From positions 51,235,201 to 51,299,200 of the forward strand of contig OZ038422.1 of the NCBI GenBank assembly GCA_964036155.1: DNA of 64,000 nucleotides, given 5' to 3'. The notes below the pieces were generated by a model that was not told the origin of the DNA, searched no databases, and saw only the letters and a list, made by a program, of their open reading frames with translations. Shown one piece after another: positions 36,401 through 49,905 of this stretch (position 1 is its first letter; the number at the start of each line of letters is the position of its first letter). Both the position numbers and the translations under genes were made by a program. Origin of the DNA: Diploscapter coronatus. Lineage: Eukaryota > Nematoda > Chromadorea > Rhabditida > Rhabditidae.

Positions 36401-39400
36401 TATGGTTGAATTGTGTCGAATTCGGCGGGTCCCTGAGTTCTTTTCTATGTCATCTTTCGGCTCTCTCCGAAGTGCATACTATTTCTCTATTTCTCTACAA
36501 ATTTGTTTCTCTGGCGTATCATTGGAATACATGCTATTTCTGCGGTCATCCCGAATAATTCATTTTCACCGTTATTTGCGGCTCGAAACCACTTTTGCGC
36601 GGGTACAAGCCCAGTTTCTTTGTGTCTTTTGCGCATTTACCGATTGTTTTCTCTCTGCACTCTCTCGCAAAGGATAACTTTATTGTTGTCGTTTAGTGGA
36701 TAACAGCGACAACAATAACTTTGCCACACATGATCGCTATTCGTTCGCCGAACTGCCATTTACATTCGAAACTTCTAAACGATTTTCATGTTTAAATTTT
36801 TGAACCGAATTATTTTGCAACATGCAATTTAGCATTATTACTTTGATATTGGCTCAGTGGCAGCTTGTAGAATATTTTCATTTAAACCCGATCAAATTCG
36901 ATTTTTTCTGCAGCATACCAATTTTATATTCATCTCAAAATTTTCATTAATAAGAATTTCGTCAAAGAACACGTACGAATATTTTGATCATAAACTGATT
37001 TGAGTCGATTCGTCTTGTACTGCCAGTAGCCGATTACTTGAGATAATGCAAAGGGAAGAAAATTTGATGATGAAAATTAGCACGTTGTTCGCAAACGAAT
37101 AGATGACATTTCGTCGATTCCGAGTATTGACTTTGACCACTATTTATTATTACGCAATGAACATCTTGCGTATTCGAATTTGTGCATCACTTATAATGTC
37201 TCAAGTTATCGATCACTGACAATAATATATTCAAGAATTAAAGAAAATTGACAATCTCGTCATCTAAAAATCAATTTTCTTCTTATAACTCGTAAATTGT
37301 TTTATTTCGCGTACCGTACTTCTATCATTTCCTCCATTTTAACACCATTTACTAGGCGACGAAACATTGATGGCCGGTTAAAATCGTTGTAATCAGAAGG
37401 ATGGACAATTTCCGTCGCCGTTGTTGAACCAACTCGCTTTGTTCAAAATGTCCATGTTCGCCAGGGCCAAGTTCGCGCATCGGATATATCGGTTAGTTGG
37501 GAGATTTTTTGACGCTTCTATCAGTGGATTACTACAACTGACTGGTATTGCTAAATCTTGGTTACATTTGGCATTGAAAACTTATGAAGCTGGTGTAAGA
37601 TGAATCATCTTCAAGCTGGTATTCGTGCTATTAAAATTCATCTTCAAGTAGAACTCATAATTGAACTCATTACAAATTAATATATCGAGAATTCGATATT
37701 CAGTCAACTGATCTCATAATTTGGAACATTTTCATAAATTCGAAAATTTCCTTTATGTTATATGCTCTGCCTCATTAAGTTACTTCAACACCCAGCGTTC
37801 AAGAATGAATTATTCATTACAATAGCTGAACTTATTAAATCTCGAATCTTATCCACTTTTCCCTCAAATTTCAACATTGCATCTTTGGACTTTCGATATT
37901 CGATTTCTACACGGAACTTTTTCGCGAAAAACGCTTATAAATCCTTTGGAATTCTGAAATCTCTCTACATCTCGTTTTATCTCGACTCTATCTCTCCCTC
38001 TCGATCTTTATGACTTCACCTCTCTCGGCGCACAGGACCCTTCCGCTCTGTCGCGTCGTATATCCGGTGGGTCCCCTTGCAGCTATCTCCACATTTTTAC
38101 CTTCTGCTCATTCCCCATTCCACTTTGTTCTAACTTTTACCTTTCCCTCCCGCACCCTTGCTCCTCTCATAATTCTAAAAGCACTCTCTTCCTCTTCGAA
38201 CCACAAGAACAGACTACTTATGTAATTCCCAGCACACGAGGGCTATTTTCAACCACCCCTACAATCGGAGAAAAATCCGGATACGCCGGGAAAAATCCAG
38301 GATGTCTCGTCGTCGGCCCCAGGTAGAGAATAGCTCCCTGCTTCGACCGCTCCTGAAAATTGCCGCACGACCCACTACGGGTCTAGGCTCATTGGGGCCA
38401 TTCAACCGCACTACGGGCGCGCACTCAAGGCAGCATCAGCCCGATTTGAGCACCCTACTGCATGCACTACTCGATCGACCCAATTCCAACCTAATTACGT
38501 CTCCACAACCGATCCCCTCCCTGGGACCAGTACCTGTAACGTCGAGGATCTCCGTGGACGTCGTCAAGGACCCAGAAGTCAGACGACGACTGAGTGTGCA
38601 CCATAAGATCCAAAAAAGCGAAAAGCAGGATGTGACGGCGAAAATTCTTAGGTACGTCATTTTTTCCGGGAAATTTTGATTAGTTATCATCGTTTCTTCT
38701 CTTCGTCGCACTATGAGAATACCTTAGTTCCTTAGTGCATATTATCTCCAACTCTTTTTTTGCAACATATGTTCTCTAATCAAAGTGTCGTCAAAACGCA
38801 TCATTACGGAAGCGATCTTATTCCTCTTTGCTAGTTAATAATAATAATAATAATAGTAATGATAAAAGTGCTAAAGTGATGATGACTTGTCAGATTTTCT
38901 AGAATTGTTCTAAATTCCATGCTTTCTTAGACGGCATGCTTCAACGAGACATCACCGACAGAAGGAAAAGAAAATTTATAAACAATCGGCAGAGAGGGGC
39001 GGAGAGATGGGCGATCGATCTGAGATTCCGGGATTCTCCGGAGCTTCAAATCGGATTTTCGATCTGCAACAACCGCCGCAGGTGCCCAGGAGGCCGAAAC
39101 CGAGGGACGTCGAGAAGAGCCACAACTACGAAACCTACTATTCACTACCACCTCCTGCACTACCTAGGTATTTTTTTCTTCGACTATTTAAATTCGTGGA
39201 AACTTTCTCTGTCACAATTGAAAGAGACGAAAACAGTATCATTTTATGGGAGGTTTTTCACAACATGCTTTGAAGAAAATCATAGCAGGTATTACATTTA
39301 AGATCACGTGTTATCGCAGCTATCGACTAACTTTGCAAAATGATCATTGTAACGGTTTCGTGCTAATAAAATAGTTTGAAGGAAAATATCAAGCACCCTG

Positions 39401-42400
39401 ATTTAAGCCAGCCGAAGCCCCTGTTCATGGAGCCTCAGCCATCGACGACTAATTCGTCGGGATTTCCATTCGCGTCGGGGCCAATTCCGACCGGACCATT
39501 TCGACTGTCCTCCATTCCCGAAAATGAAGCTGCCGACACATTCGAAGAGTGGCAGCAGATAGCATTGAGGCGACAGAAGGGACGACGACGGACCACCAGA
39601 CCGAGGTTGTCCAGTGACTACGACATTGAGTAAGGTTTTTTTTCTAATTTAAATTTTGAACTTGGCCATTTTTTCTTTATAATTTTATTATGGACTTTTT
39701 TCATGTTAGACTAAAACATTTTTTTATAGATTTTTTTCGGACTTTTATTCGTTAATCTATTTAGATTAAATTTCAAATTTTTAACTTGTAGTTTAGTAAT
39801 AATTTAGTGGCTAATCTTTCATTCTTCCATCATTTTCGTTCATCTTTCAATTTTCCATATGCTTGGTTTGATTTGATTGTCCGTAAATTCAACACATCTG
39901 TGCATCGCAGATATAGATGATGAAAAATGCACGACATTGACGTAGTCAAATATCGATCGAAAATAAAATATCAAACTGGCCTAAAATCAAAGAAAATTTT
40001 AAGCATAATTAAAATAATTAAGTTGATAATCACTTACACATTTTTAATGTAATATATCATCCGACTGGGGCCATAATCAGACCTTTTAAAATTACTCTAA
40101 AATTGCATTTCCTTGTAACATCATTTCAAAATTAAACATTGCACCAAATTTATTCCTTTATCTTCACCGAAAACGTCCTTAGCAGATGCTCTGTGAAATA
40201 TCTTTCTTTCTCTCCCCATCTTCGTCGTAGTATTTCTCCTTTCTCTATATCTCTTCCGTCTCTCACAATTCATTTCACACTCTCCCTACGGCCATATTTG
40301 TCACACATCCTAGGGCAATTACGTCAGAAGCATCAAATTCAATCGGCGATACGCGCGTTTTGCTAAATTGATAATTATTTTAGAAATTAATTGGAGTAAT
40401 TAAGTCTTTTAATTAGTGTAATTCATTTTTTATTATTATGACCAGCGAATTCCCACATATTAAATATATTTGAAATTATCTAAATAGTCTTTCGCCTTGA
40501 AACATATCATTCGAGATTTTCCATAATTTCCTTTCTTCCAAATTTCGACTTCCACGATTTTCAAGTATGCTCGAAATCTCTCCGAAATCCGAATTATAAA
40601 CATGTTCGCATTATCAATTCACGTATTCTCTATGCTCGCGACGCCGTGGCGCGTAAGAATATCAAATTTGTTCCTTTTTCAAAATTTCTCCTCCATATTT
40701 AAGCATGTAAATTCAAACCCTCTCGTCATGATTTATTAAATTTCTGAGTTCTCGAATTCTTCCTGGAAAATCTTTCATTAGCGTTAAAACCTGGCCCCCG
40801 AAAAATCGTCCAGGATAATTTTTGATTCATAATGAGAGCAACTTTGTATCACCCCAATCCGATTTGGTTCCTATTTCTGCTTCTCTAGTCTCTCTTTGAA
40901 GTTTCACACTATTTTTCCTTTTATGTTAGATACACATAGGAGATTTATCCCTAGATGAAGCTCCATATAAGATGCTCATTTCTTTATTTCTAATTTTGGA
41001 GGTTACACATTTACCTTAATCTTGGATTCTCGTAAATGAGAATTTTATCTCAATCCTGCCCTTTTAAAGAATATCCAATCAAAACTTATTGGAATAGGAG
41101 TTTGGAAAAAAAAACTACTAAAATTTAGCTAAATCTTCATCTAAACTTCCTGATAAATTCTACCTCTAATTTGAAAACTCGATATTTTTTTGAAATTATT
41201 TCAATCTTGGAGAATTTTCAAATTAGTGTATTTTCTTACAAAGTGCTAGTCAAACTTCACTCTTCTTCTCAAAGTCTATTTTTTCTACTCGAGTTTTGCA
41301 TTGTTTTCTTCCGACATTTGCTTCCTTTTCTTCCCCTTTCAACAGAAACGTAGATTTCTTTTCTTCTCTTCATTTTTCATTATCTTTCAAATTTCAAAAT
41401 CTCCAAACATGCTGCGCTGTATCTCCGGCGGGTTTAACCCCTTCGCGATTCGGCCGCGCATACAATCCCCACAGGACGTCTGGGCCTTCCTTTGGCGTCA
41501 AGATTACTCTGTCTCTTTCTTTTTCGTCCTCCTGATATTCCATGCTATTTCTCCTTATTTCTCTCTCTCTGAAGCTCTTAATTTCTCTTATCTCTCGGCT
41601 ATCTCTTGCCTTCATATATTCCGTTTAACTTTGCTCCTCGCTCGCATATGGAAGACGGGATTCTACTTTTCTTGCCGCAGGCGTTTTTCCTTCATTCTCG
41701 TCCTTTTCGCATTCTTTTTCTCCCTCTTTACATTCTTTCTCGCTCTTTTTACTTCGCTGCACTCTTCATTTTCTTCCGTCTATCTCGTTCTCTTCTCACC
41801 CTTCATATCACTCATCACATCCTCTTTTTCCTTTTCTCGCCCCTGGCTCAGAAGCTAGAAACTCTTGCCTCTATTCGAGGGAATTTTATATTCGAGATTT
41901 CCTGATTTGAGCCCCGGATATGTTTCAAAACTTTCTGAACCTGGATCGATTTCCTTGAAATTTTCCTCCTTTTATTTCTTTGCTTGTCATAATTCCAATA
42001 ATATCTCCAAATCTTATACACCTTCCATAAAACTCGTACTCTCGAGTTTCCTAGATAATTTTTCCATCTAGGAACACCAGATAATATACCATCAAATCAG
42101 CCTCTAAAACATCGGACTAACTTGACGACCATCATATTTTCATCGCCACGATTCTGAGTCCTCGGATGACGTCAGCGTATCTACCGTATTGCGCTTCATG
42201 TTTCGGATGATCATCATCGAGGATTCTGGAGCACTGTCACGTTATCGTCATTCTGAATCATTGACTACGGTATCGCAGACTTGGGTGTCTGTCGATGCTC
42301 AACCCGATCTATTTGAAACATCGGGCCTCGTCCAGCCCTGCAGTGTCGATTGGGCCACCCTCAAGCCCCCCGAGTCTACACCAACTAAACCAATACAATG

Positions 42401-45400
42401 ACATCCAGACGCTCAGGTCGGTGGTTTATTATTTTTTATGATTACTGAAATAGATACAGGTTGGGTTGATATTAAATTATATTTTCTTATTATTGATAGA
42501 TTTTCTCCTAAAACTTGCATATCCATATGGTGTAATTGATTAGGGAGAAGTTTATTTGGTCCTTATAGAAGGATCGTTATTTGAATTTCTCCCCGAGTTT
42601 CACTCGGATTATTTTACATGCAAACTTAAACCTGATATATTTTTTTTCGAAACTTAGTTTACGTGAAGCTCATAATTTAGGTGATCGCACTTTGATTCTA
42701 AAATTCATAACAACACATCCATTTTGCAATCTCACCAATCAATACGTGCAATATTCGTGCCCATACTTAGCTCTTGTCAGAAGCAGGGATTTACTCTTGA
42801 AAATGCCTAAGCTTAATTAGTCTCCAAGCCCTGCTTACCTTTTTATTTATTTCATTTTTTCTTAATCTCATTCAAGGTTACTTTTTTGTGACCTCTTAGT
42901 TCCACTATAACTGGGACGTTTTGCAAGACTACATTTAAGTCACTCTCACTTTTATCTAAATTAAAGAGACCCAATGATGACATGTGGCGTACGCCGTTAC
43001 ATCTTTTATGAGCACTAGAATCTAAAGTACATTGAGCATTGAATGGCATAACATTTCGACTACCTGAGATTTAAAGTAGAAAATCGTAGAATAATTCTAA
43101 ACTGGAGGAATTTTTAGGTATGCTTCAAAATTCTATGGGATTTAGTCATATAAAACTCCTGTAATATGGTCATGGCCTCCTATTCATATAAACGTTGAAA
43201 TATGTAATGATAACTTTTATATTGTGCAGCTAAAATTTGACCTTGAATATCGAAATTTTCAATTTTTCGTTTCGCACGCAACCTGAAAACCGAAGATCCA
43301 TTAATTCATAATTTATCGAGTCATGCAAAAATTAAGTAATTGATCTTGGTAACATTTAACCAAACTAAATCGATGTGAATCGACTTATTTCATATTTTCG
43401 GCTTAAGATGTAGGACAACTTTTAATTTCATTATGCTTTTTATTTTGACAACTTAAGCTCAATTTGATGCCTAAATTTTTACCAAACTATGCAGAAATAT
43501 TCCGATTTTGCATGTCGTATTTCAAGAGGTTTTGTCGAGCTATGTTTCAAAATATCTCGGTCAGATAATGGCATATTTCCTCTGAACTTCGCGCATTTTT
43601 TGCGGCAAGTTTTCCAGCCCCGCATACATTTGCAGAAAAAGGGTGCTATTATTTTTGAACTTGTCTGAATTTTTCATCGTTTTTGCCAGGTAACACCCTA
43701 AGAGAATCGATCCTTTTCATTCCCACAAATCGGCGCAAAAATGGCCGTATTTTGCGTCAACTTCCTAATTTATTCAAAAATCTTCGTAAATCCGCTATGA
43801 AAACGTGATTTTCTCGGCAATTTTCTAGTTTATTTTTATTTGAAAAAATAAAGTTGCCCGAAAATGAATATTATGTACAAGCATTTCTCCCAAAATCTGG
43901 ACCCCAAGATGTGAGTTCAACTTCAGTTTTGAATGCTTTATAAATTTAGCTTTAATTTGATTTGACTTTAAAACCTGTATATCTAAATCTTGCTTTAATT
44001 TTAATCTTATAATATTAGTTATTATTTTATCGTATATCAAGACATCCTTGATTTCCGATCTATACTAACTCTGCATAATAATTCGTTTTCATCTTTAAAG
44101 CCTCGGATTTTGCGTAAATAATGAATATTCAATTTTTCTTCTCCATGCAAAATGACTTTATTCTTTTCTTGCAATATTGCATAGAGATAAATATCATTGG
44201 CTGCAACGTTCCGGGGTGTCTATTAAAAGTTGGAATAATTGGCTCTCAAGGGATTTAAGTCTCAAATAAGGGGCCTTGTATTCGAAAATCCTTGAATCTT
44301 ATCTGATTTACATCCATTGACGTGGATACAAGCGATGAATTGAATTCTCATCTTAAATCTCGGAAAATATTCACTCATGCCAAGAAATTAGCATAAATTA
44401 GGATATGGAATCAAAAAACAACATAAGATAGCTAAATTATCATCATCTAGAGATAGAAAATCCAAAATAACCGTCTATTTGTGACGAATCCCGATTATTT
44501 TCGAATTAATCACGGCGACCTAATTAAATCTGATATTTACCACTCGAAAGTTTCTTATGAGTAAGCAATTATTTTCACGCAATTATAGAAGGAATATTTG
44601 CCCACCGAGTCTAGACTTGATCCATGGTTCTTAGAATTCAGTGGTTTCTATTTAAATCCTATTTTAAGGTTGACTATTTCAACAAGATTCAGTAATTTTT
44701 CAATATTTTTATGCTAATTTTGCATCAAATCTTCTATGCCGTGTAAAATCTGTGTTTCATCCTCTATGCTTTAACATACGATTAGATACAAGTCAAAATT
44801 AGTTTTGTGCAAGTGGACAATATCCCTTATGCGTTTGCGGCGATTCATAAATAAGCCGCCCCCTATTGAATCATTGTAATTTGGGCGAGAGACAATGCGA
44901 ATTTGAGAGAGTGAGGAACAATAAGACAATGTCCAAATAAGAGCATCAAATGGAGGATATTGCTTCCGGGGTCCGAAAAAATAGCCTGCAAAAATAAGTC
45001 AACAGGTATTTTCATTGCTCACTTTATTTTTGACAAAATTGGTGTTTCCAAATAGATAAGAGTGAACTGGGGGTGCATTTTCTTGAAAAAAAAAGTATGA
45101 ATTTTCTGATTTTTAGTGCGGAGCGCCTCAATCTGTATCTGGAAAAGGATGAGGGCGAGATCGAGAACATCGACGAGGACGGCATTCACAAGGACGCAGC
45201 CAAGGACAAAACTTGGCGAAAGGTGGGGCGGACTTTGCAAATCCTATTTTTCTGCTAAAATTCAGCATTTTTCATTTGTTTTATGAGAAATACTCTTTCA
45301 ATCAATAATAATATTCGTTTTTTCCTACTTTGAACAAAGAGTGCAAGAAAGGAGAAGGAGAGAGACAGATCGCCTTCCGCGTCCCTGCATATCATCTTCA

Positions 45401-48400
45401 TTTATAGTTTAGCGACTTTTTGCCTAAAATTTTGCAAATTTCACTTTTTAAGCTCCTTCATATTTTCTTTCTTCAAAAAATCGATATTCTCGACGCTTCC
45501 TTCCAACTTTCATCCTTCTGAAGTTAAGGGCACGGGATTTTGATAGTAAGCGAGATAAAGTTAGAGATAACGCCTAAGATAGAGTGCCAGAGAAACAAGA
45601 GAGAAAAATAGAAACTGATCTGAGTGATGTTGGTTGAGCATAGAATTCCCTAGGGCATACTCTACTCTCTAGTAAGCTAAATATCGTCGACTTTTGAGAG
45701 GGCGCCAGAGTAGGAAAGATTTAAAGGAATAGGGATGAGAGGCGTGGATTTTGAGATAAACTAAGGTCAAACAAAATGGAATAATGCTTATAGGCAAACA
45801 CGATAAAATTTAGCCGAATTTGGAAGAAAAGTCGAGATAAAAATGCAAGATCATATCAATTTTCATTATTTATTTACAGCGTTCATTTTTCCGAAACATA
45901 AATAAATTTGTTAAAAGTCACCAATTTTAGCGTCTGAAACCCATCCTCCCGCACGTCGGCCTCGTCATCTTGTCTGCGTTTTACACGTTAGTTGGCGCTG
46001 GAATATTTCACTACGTAATTATTTTAGTTTCATTGTTTTTCCTGTTGGAAAGTTTACTCACATTTTCCTCTTCATGAACACTTGTGTCAAAAATGGGTGA
46101 ACTTTCCACAAACTCTTTCATTTTAAAATTCCCAAATTCAGTTCGAGAAGCCCTTTGAAGAGTTGCTCCGAAACCAAACTTCCCAACGAGTTCACGATTT
46201 GAAGCAGAAGGTAATAAACCACCTAATTATTACTTAACCACCTAAACTTCCAGATAATTGACCAATTATGGACAACCCGACTGAACGAATCGCTCGATAC
46301 ATGGGAGAGGATGGCGCATGATGGGTAATTAGCTCTATAATTTGTTGAGATAGTTGTCTAAATCAAAACTAATTATATGATCTTAAATAGATACTAGAAA
46401 ATTATGATGCTAAATTGAAGTAATTACCAAGTAATTGAATTAATTCACTATTTATAGAATGGACGCGATAATTCGGGATGTGTTCCATGACTACACGAAG
46501 TATTACATGACTCCTGATGACATCATAACCGGAAGTGGCCACATAAAATGGAGCTTCGGGTCGAGTATATTCTTCGCTTGGACCGCCATTACCACAATAG
46601 GTAGGTTTTGAATTTATTTGTATGTGATTATGGTTATTCTATATTAGTAGGATCATTTATGATATTATTTTAAATTGATACTAATAAACCACCATTTTGA
46701 ACGTATTTTGAACAATTATCTAAAAATCTATTCGTTATTTAAAATGTAGCTTTGTTTATCAATAGTTCAAAATACTCCTAATCTAGCAAATTCGAATCCT
46801 TCGGGAATTCAAGTTTTTAAATTCGCTCGGCCCGATTTTGCTCTTATTTGGTTGCGATTCTCATTTTTATTCGACCCATCTCTCTTTTCTTACGCATTTC
46901 GCATCGAACTTTTCCTTTTTCTTCGGGGTTGAAAAATCCCTGGAGATCAATTCGGGAGCTTAAATAAGCCTTACGATTTCCTCATGGCAACTTGAAATTA
47001 GAACTGACTTAGGCGGAATTTAATATAGCCCGAGAAATCAAGGAGAAGAGCGACGTATCACATAAAACTATACAAAATGATTAAATTAAAAATCTAATCA
47101 TAATAAGAAAATAAATTTCAAACTCTCACCAGGAATAACTCACAAGCTCATTCTCTACCTTATTATACGATACATATTTTGCACACCTAGCCGTTACGTT
47201 GTCACACACAATAATATTCATATATATTTATAAAATATAAGAGCTTAATATGATCCAAACATAGTAAAAATAATAAAACTAATAATTTAAATTTTATGCT
47301 ACGGTCATATTGTCCCTCTTTCGTTCGAAGGTCGATTAGCCATCATATTTTACGCGCTGCTGGGAATCCCTCTGATTCTCGTTACTATCGCTGATATCGG
47401 TCGATTTTTGTCGGGTAAGTATTGCATTACAAAAATCTTGAAACCTCGTAATATCGTGATAGTTCTTACTATTATCATATATTTATTTTTTATGCTAAGA
47501 TATCACTGGGCTCAAGATGATGTTACGCATATGATTAAAATATATGTAATATAAATTTTCAGGAGGTATCATCAAAATCCACAACATCTACAGCGACTTC
47601 ATGGAGGAGTGCCGGTCCCAGTGCTGGAAAGCGATGCGGAAAATCTGCTGCAAGTTCAAGAGGAAATCGCGACCGCATATACCGGTAAAATATGCAAAAA
47701 AAAAACAAAAAATATTTCTTTAGTCTTATATGAATTTGAAAAGCGTTCAAAGAACTGATTGTGAAGAATTGCAATCAGTGTATTCTCCAAGAAAAAAAGT
47801 TGTGAAACATTTTTAATCCAACCCCAACCTTTAGATGCCCACAATAGAACTACTACAACGACAACACAAATTGTACGGGAACAATGCTCCCGGAGGTCAA
47901 CGGCAATCGCAAGGCGCTCCTGGCTCGGGACGGAAGCGACGGCAGAGAGACAACGTGTCTGACGCGGGCACTTTTGATGGTAGGGCTTAAAAACAAATAT
48001 CTTGCACATCATTTACTGAACTTTCTCATTCTGATATTGGAAAAGTTGATGTTTGGAAATTTTAAGATAAATGATAAGATGAGACTTAGATGATAGTCGA
48101 ATTAGCCGGGAACGATAACAATTCTAATTAAGTGAATGACAATGATATGATCATTCAAAAGATTACAATTAAGATCTCTAATTGAACCCCTTTCCACTTG
48201 AAATCTCCTTCCATAGGAACCCCCTCAGAGGAGAGGGTCTGAGAATAGACACTAATGGACTTTAATTAAAGGGTTTAAATTATGCTAATTTCCAGACATC
48301 AGCGACATCCACACGCAGAACAGCGAGAGTGGGGAGATGAGCGAGGACACGAAGGCGCGTGCCGAAGAAATCGAAGCGCCTCAACCGCATCACGAAAGGA

Positions 48401-49905
48401 GGGTCTCCGTCATATTCATCCTGCTCATTATGATAGGTAATAATTGCATGTATTTCAAACTATCCCATAGTTAGTGCACCTAACTCAGTAGATTAATGAA
48501 TTGGCAATTCTGTACGATCAAAAACATTTGATTAAAAGAAAAATTACGCTTTATGATGAATACAAGTCTTTGTCGCATTATTTATTTGACTTATAAAGTC
48601 GAGATTAGAATTCCTGAAACATAATCAAATCAAAGTAAAGAAAAAAAGCGCTTTATCTGTCCCATAAAGAATAACTCATAGAATCATTTGTTAATATTTT
48701 GACGCCGGATCTGCCACATCAACTTTAGATTACCATTTCCAACCACTAATGTCTTAAGTCATAACAAATTCAGGATACGTTGCCGGTGGCGCTTATCTGA
48801 TTCGCTTTTGGGAGGCGTGGACGTATTTTGATGCTTTCTATTTCTGCTTCGTTACGGTTACTACAATCGATAAGTTTTACTTCATTTTATACCAATTAGA
48901 TACAACCTAAACCAATTTGATACCATTTTATGCCATTTTACCCATTCTAATAATTACCGTTTTACGGTTTGGTGATATCGTTGCGATGAATGTCGATTTC
49001 TTACCTCTGACTCTCGCCTATATCGTTTTCGGCCTGATCATCACCACGATGTGCATAGGTAATTAACCTTTGTTTAATTACTTTAATTGCCCTAATTATC
49101 TCAGACTTGGTTGGCAGCGAGTACATTCGCGACATTCACTTCTACGGTCGCAGTCTGGGCAAATCGTTCATGACGATAGGAGGAAAGGTACTAAACTCTT
49201 CGCTGATTACCTTGATTAGCCAACTACATCCGGGATAATTACTCAATTAAGGTCGTCCACTTACACGAAGTGTTTGGATACGTAGCTTTTCTCCAGAAGA
49301 ACTACGGTCTGACTCCGGACCAATTAAACAAATTAGCGCAGTTACCAGAGGAATACCTACTGGACTGCCTCATAAATGGACGACAACCTGATCTGAATTG
49401 GATAGGTGGAAGGTAGCGAAATACTTAATTGAATAATTTGGGGGTAATTATGCCAATTAAGGCCTTACGTGCCTCCGGACATCTATTACTTCAAATGGAT
49501 CGAACATCCAAGGACGTTGTCGTTCGCTTCGGACCGAGTTCTCGCGAGCATGGAAAGTTTGGATCTCAATACCAGTCGGTTAGTTGGTTTAAAATATATA
49601 CATATTTTTAAATTTATATGTTAAATGACCTCTTGATTATCACATCGGTGTTGGTAATGCTACTCGGGGTCAATTTTACCTTGTACCTATAATATAAAGG
49701 CGTTTTTTTCCGTTTCTAAAGAACATGATATTATGATATGCCAACATATTTTATACTTAAATATTAGCATACTAAAAAATTTTGTTTTTTTTTCAGATGC
49801 TCTACCGCCCGAACGCTCACACCTCGCGAATACTACCAGAAGATATTGTTTCAATATTGCAAGCAGATTCAGCCGGAAGAGCCAATTATGGACATCGATC
49901 GATAG
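33411..49905 (+). CDS. two-pore-domain potassium channel (TWK/K2P family)
   Basis: Plasma-membrane K+ leak channel subunit. Exons: 33411-33490, 34069-34122, 38301-38651, 38931-39167, 39375-39629, 42279-42416 (optional), 45117-45222, 45931-46014, 46142-46210, 46254-46324, 46458-46600, 47298-47414, 47573-47694, 47835-47979, 48296-48436, 48774-48869, 48966-49058, 49105-49187, 49252-49412, 49462-49578, 49797-49905. Together they are 2772 nt (923 codons plus stop), in frame throughout. A cytosolic N-terminus of over 350 residues precedes M1 (LKPILPHVGLVILSAFYTLV). The extracellular cap has LRNQTS and LNESL glycosylation sites. P1 is WSFGSSIFFAWTAITTIG then YGHIVP; M2 contains LLGIPLILVTIADIG. A basic, Cys-containing M2-M3 loop follows. 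P2 is FYFCFVTVTTIG then FGDIV; M4 ends TTMCIDLVGSEYIRDIHFYG. The first introns are kilobases long. Both filter introns have non-canonical ends (see findings). The fold is certain; the specific TWK ortholog is not. Confidence 0.9.
36680..36718. repeat. 12 bp perfect hairpin in channel intron
   Basis: TTATTGTTGTCG and CGACAACAATAA separated by 15 bases, in the intron between channel exons 2 and 3. Confidence 0.6.
37448..37491 (+). CDS. candidate alternative first exon of the K+ channel
   Basis: ATG-led 44 nt exon (MSMFARAKFAHRIYR) ending at a GTTAGT donor in phase 2, which fits the G-initial exon at 38301. It would replace the 33411/34069 leader with a shorter one. Inferred from coding character and phase only. 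Confidence 0.4.
38837..38866. repeat. (AAT)n microsatellite
   Basis: Run of taataataa trinucleotides with one tag interruption in a channel intron. Confidence 0.75.
39630..45116. other. 5.5 kb channel intron region
   Basis: Apart from the optional exon 42279-42416, no other gene was recognised. 41300-41860 is a long pyrimidine-rich tract open in several frames. A GC-richer ATG-led patch at 41409-41505 (MLRCISGGFNPFAIRPRIQS) could be another alternative first exon, but its donor is unclear. Confidence 0.45.
42279..42416 (+). CDS. optional exon of the K+ channel, possibly also a first exon
   Basis: Enters after TATCGCAG and leaves at CTCAG|GTCGG, 138 nt, in phase 2 on both sides, so it can be included or skipped without frame change between 39629 and 45117. 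An internal ATG at 42295 (MLNPIYLKHRASSSPAVS, then PPSSPPSLHQLN) could also serve as an alternative start. The Ser/Pro-rich content suits the cytosolic N-terminus. Confidence 0.5.
48870..48965 (+). other. AT-AC intron splitting the P2 selectivity-filter glycine codon
   Basis: Exon ACTACAATCG is followed by ATAAGTTTTAC, and GTTTTAC precedes GGTTTGGTGAT. Splicing at AT...AC restores TTIG-FG-DIV exactly; no GT or AG placement does. The donor looks like a U2-type GTAAGT with A for G, as in known AT-AC introns removed by the major spliceosome. Confidence 0.75.

Noticed and set aside
36315..36677. 120-residue plus-strand ORF in a channel intron
   Set aside because: No domain, low coding character, lies within a large intron with T-rich sequence.
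38436..39160. Minus-strand ORFs over the channel N-terminal exons
   Set aside because: Antisense shadows; the plus-strand frame joins across good splice sites in phase.
41301..41858. 185-residue plus-strand ORF, the longest uninterrupted frame here
   Set aside because: Pyrimidine-rich tract gives Phe/Leu/Ser-rich translation open in several frames; no domain or initiator context. Only a small GC-rich patch at its start might be an exon.
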